Shown here: in pieces, positions 61,090-64,000 of the stretch
Layout: each line of letters begins with the position of its first letter
Position numbering within the stretch: the first letter of the stretch is position 1
Assembly: GCA_000497125.2 (NCBI GenBank)
Contig: CM035318.1
Span: forward strand, 1,732,001-1,796,000
Direction: 5' to 3'
DNA: 64,000 nt
DNA from: Spironucleus salmonicida
Taxonomy: Eukaryota > Fornicata > Diplomonadida > Hexamitidae
Notes under the pieces: generated by a model
The model's database searches: none
The model's input: only the letters and a program-made list of their open reading frames with translations
Told to the model about the DNA's origin: nothing
Translations under genes and position numbers: made by a program

Positions 61090-63699
61090 TCAAATTTAGT
61101 ATATCTTGTTTTACTCTTTTATTTCGGCTATCATCTGTTTCAAGAATGTGCATTTAAAATCTTGGTCTTATAAATAAACTAATGGATATTCCAAGATTTC
61201 ATGTTCTTCATTTTCAAATCTTATCATTTCCTGATTTATTATTAATTTCTGTTAATTTTTCCAATTCACTTAAAATCCTCCGTTATTAACTCTAAATAAA
61301 ACAATATCATCTGTAATAACTTACTTTTCTACTGCCAGTTATCCATTTCTCAAAAAATTTAAACATATAAAGTTTAAGTCAACTGAAGCTGCGATGTAGG
61401 AAATTATTGCATTTGCTCCATAGTCTGCTTATGCATTTTCAATTAATGCTGCAATAATATCTTACAAAATAATAGATAATATTTTTGGATTATTTAAGTG
61501 TAATATATATGCAAAATTATTATTTTACTAATAATGTATACCGTCGGAAGTTTTTCCTTTTTATATTTATCTTCTTCTTTGATTTATAAATTTTTATAGA
61601 TCGTCTGCTGACAGATTAGGATGAAATATTCTAAATTAGTCATCATATAATAAATCTAAAAACTCATACAAAAATGCATCCAATGTGGTAGTTGGTTCTA
61701 TCGGAAGTTTTACTGTTTATAGTTGGTGTTATTCTATTGAAGATCCAGTTCTTGTGCTATTAAAAGAAGGTGAATCAGATGATGTTTATAAATCTTCACA
61801 TTTAGATGGACTAAGTATCATCGTATCTCTTTTAACTAGTTATGAGCTTTCTATATCTAATTAATCTTACTTCAGTTAGTTTTTAAGTTCTTATTTAAAC
61901 CATTATAATAAAACTAGCTTATTTTTTTAAAAGAATTGCTCATAAAATTTATACTTTACTCTAAAAGTTTATTTTTTATTCCAATACTTTTCAGGCATTT
62001 ATTTTAGAAACAATGCTTGGGGATAGTCAATAACATCTATCAATAATTCATTGGGGGACAAAATAATAATGCTATCATCATAAAACTTCCCACAACATGT
62101 ACCATCATTTAATATATAAAAGTAACCATATTTCTGAGAATGGGTTGCAGCCACAACTTTTCCACCTGCATGAACTATATTAGGTAGTCCAGATAACTCT
62201 TCTTCATAACATGCATTTCTAGTAATTCCATATCTCCATATTTAATAATTTTTAATACATTTTAGTGTCTTTTTACTTAAGTTACCAATAAATTCGTCAA
62301 ACATTAACTTATTAAAAAAATTATCTATGTGTATTATAGGAGGCCATTTTACTGGATTAGGTAAATCGTGTAAAAGACCATTATATAATACTTGCGCATA
62401 ATTTTTTACTAACCATGAATTGATGGATATTTAAATATCGAAAGGAATTTTCGTAGTAATCGGTCGTGGAGGTCGCATTTATATTTTCAATAATCCAAGA
62501 CCTTTTAATGCATCAGATATATCTATTGTCGGCAAATTAATTGGTTTTTATATTAATCCCTGTTATTACATTATTATCCGTTCTTCAATCGTCTCTTTAA
62601 AATTATATACTTCCATATTTTCTTCTGAATATTTGGATAATGAGAATTGTTTATGGATTGACTGTGATGGTAGAAATGTTAATTTCACCATTGCTCCATG
62701 TGATATCCAATCAGATTCAAACGCTTCGGTTATAGACATTCTGTCGTTTCGATTAGGAGAAAGTAAATTCTCCATGAAACTAATGCAAGTTTGTGATAGT
62801 AATGGATTTTTAGATGTATTAATGATAAAATCTCCTCGTATTTGTTTTTAGTATAATAAGGATATAGTTTATGCGGTAAAGGGAAACTTTCTGTACATAA
62901 GATAATACATTACTATTCCCAACCCCCACATATCTACTTCGTATTCGTAGCCACTTTCTAATGGATCATATTTTTTATAGTTTTGCCGTATATTGATCTA
63001 ACGGTCAACTATTTACTTTATTAACTCTTTACATTCTGCGTCTATTTCCTCGTTAGTAGGTTTGTTTTAAAGGAGTCGCTTAACAACATGAGAAATTAAC
63101 ATTTCAGGAGCAATAATAATAGGAGATCCACAAAAATTGAATTATTTTTCATCGTCCCCGTTAAATTTATGTGACAAACCAAAATCTATTATTTTAATCC
63201 TTAATTAGTCGTAAAGTTCTTTATCATCAGGCAAGATATGATCAATTAATATATTCTATGGCTTTAAGTCTCTATGTATAATTTTTTATTGTTTTAAGTA
63301 CAAAAGTGCATTCATTAACTCATAAATTATGAATTAAATTTCTTCTTCTGCTAGATGCTCACGATTCTGAACTAGATCAATTAAAGTTCCATTAGAGCAA
63401 TAACTTGATAAAATATAATAATTATCTATATCTTTAATAACTTTATAAGCGGCCATAATATTTCTATTATTTAGTGATTATATTATCTATATTTCTTAAC
63501 TAAACATTTCATAGTATTTTTTAATTTATAAATTTTCTTTAGATATAACTTTGCAAGCAAAAAGATTCTCTTCATCATTTTATACTAGATTTATTTCTGA
63601 AAATTCTGTGGTTTATATTGATTTAATAACTTTATAATAGGAATTATCCTTAGTGTCAATTAGATAATTAAGTTACTTTTACAAAGTTTATATTTTCAT
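61090..63699 (-). CDS. Polo-box kinase (PLK-like), 869 aa
   Basis: The kinase domain is N-terminal: FACKVI with Lys50, HRDLKPQNIL (142-151), DFG (172-174), CGSP (190-193) and APE (197-199). Two C-terminal regions match polo boxes. PB1 (about residues 505-590) has SQKYGYFYILNDG, then FYDDSIIILSPNELLIDVID. PB2 (about 770-860) has LFRVNNGGFQVNWKNQQKLI and LEYPLVYL. PLKs drive centriole, spindle and cytokinesis events; polo boxes bind primed phosphosites. Odd points: no recognisable Gly-loop (SIQTTEFSEINLV), ULK/Atg1-like RDLKPQN and CGSPxxxAPE, and about 200 extra residues between the boxes. Confidence 0.75.
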
Positions 63700-63830
63700 T
63701 TTCAATTCAAATATTTAAATAATATATTAATTTTTATAGATATTATTATTTTTCATGTAATTAAAATAATTATATATGAATTCCTTGTTTTAACAATTCC
63801 AATTCATAATCTCCACTCCATACCACCTGA
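63700..63830. promoter_or_regulatory. Spacer with pyrimidine-rich leader before Stm1-like gene
   Basis: The AT-only part contains TATTAATTTTTATAGATATT. The last 45 bases before the ATG at 63831 are pyrimidine-rich (CCTTGTTTTAACAATTCCAA and CCACTCCATACCACCTG), much like the run before the uS7 ATG, another probably highly expressed gene. Confidence 0.3.
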
Positions 63831-64000
63831 ATGTCTTCGAACTAGTTCGCAGCTCTTTCTGAAGATTTCGGTAAGGTTTAACCTGAATAAGGCAAACCTC
63901 GTGACTCAAAACGTCATGAACCTCACAAACCCGCTTAAGGTCGTCAATTTGATCGTAACTCTGTTAAGGGTGAATCTAGAGGACCTCGTAAAGAAGGTAA
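63831..64000 (+). CDS. Stm1/SERBP1 (HABP4)-like protein, 3' end outside window
   Basis: The first 56 residues read MSSNQFAALSEDFGKVQ, then a Gln/Lys/Arg-rich linker (HKPAQGRQFDRNSVKGESRG) and PRKEG at the window edge. This resembles the start of Stm1/SERBP1 proteins, which sit in the mRNA channel of idle ribosomes: NxFxALxxD followed later by a GRxFDRxSGTGR motif. Here the motif has SVKGES instead. The 3' part is outside the window. Assignment is from the order and short motifs only. Confidence 0.6.

Overview
The window is a gene-dense, AT-rich stretch of a eukaryotic nuclear genome that reads TAA and TAG as glutamine and ends genes only with TGA. The evidence is direct: well-known proteins (SMC4, kinesin, SepSecS, PP2A-B55, CDK-like kinase, ABCC transporter, CK2-beta, polo-like kinase, ribosomal protein uS7) run full length only under that code, with in-frame TAA/TAG where relatives carry Gln. 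No intron is needed by any recognised gene, spacers are mostly 30-100 bases, and convergent genes can end 3-13 bases apart. With an annexin of alpha-giardin style and several flagellar-type genes, this suggests a hexamitid diplomonad (Spironucleus/Hexamita/Trepomonas group). Ciliates share the code but normally have many introns. The assignment is an inference.

Layout. 1-8.1 kb: coiled-coil fragment, annexin, Arp6-like protein, R-SNARE, a REX4-like protein and unknowns. 8.1-9.3 kb: an AT-rich gene-poor stretch. 9.3-14.6 kb: condensin SMC4 and two helical proteins. 14.6-22.4 kb: a 923-residue single-pass surface protein, an OSCA/TMEM63 channel, a Naf1-like protein, a DEAD-box helicase and a p31comet-like unknown. 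22.4-35.1 kb: kinesin-8, prefoldin 5, CK2-beta, a CDKL kinase, PP2A-B55 and many small unknowns. 35.2-42.9 kb: SepSecS (selenocysteine synthesis), a 1118-residue coiled coil, an 838-residue unknown. 43.1-46.0 kb: a DHA2 drug-antiporter-like MFS gene beside a strikingly GC-rich orphan gene. 46.2-48.2 kb: two SHIPPO/PGP-repeat paralogues. 49.9-57 kb: a large ABCC transporter and a coiled coil. 57-64 kb: ribosomal protein uS7, a divergent kinase, a polo-box kinase, and the start of a Stm1/SERBP1-like gene.

The genes do not form operons. Themes are mitosis and chromosome handling (SMC4, kinesin-8, polo-like kinase, PP2A-B55, CK2-beta), flagellum/cytoskeleton (annexin, SHIPPO pair, CDKL, coiled coils), membrane transport, and translation. 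The most consequential gene is SepSecS: it implies that UGA, the only stop codon, is also decoded as selenocysteine somewhere in the genome.

Many genes named here use TAA/TAG internally, so standard-code ORF calls fragment them; coordinates come from reading with TGA as the only stop. Because TGA is rare in AT-rich DNA, long open frames also arise by chance or antisense to real genes, so unknown ORFs have lower confidence.
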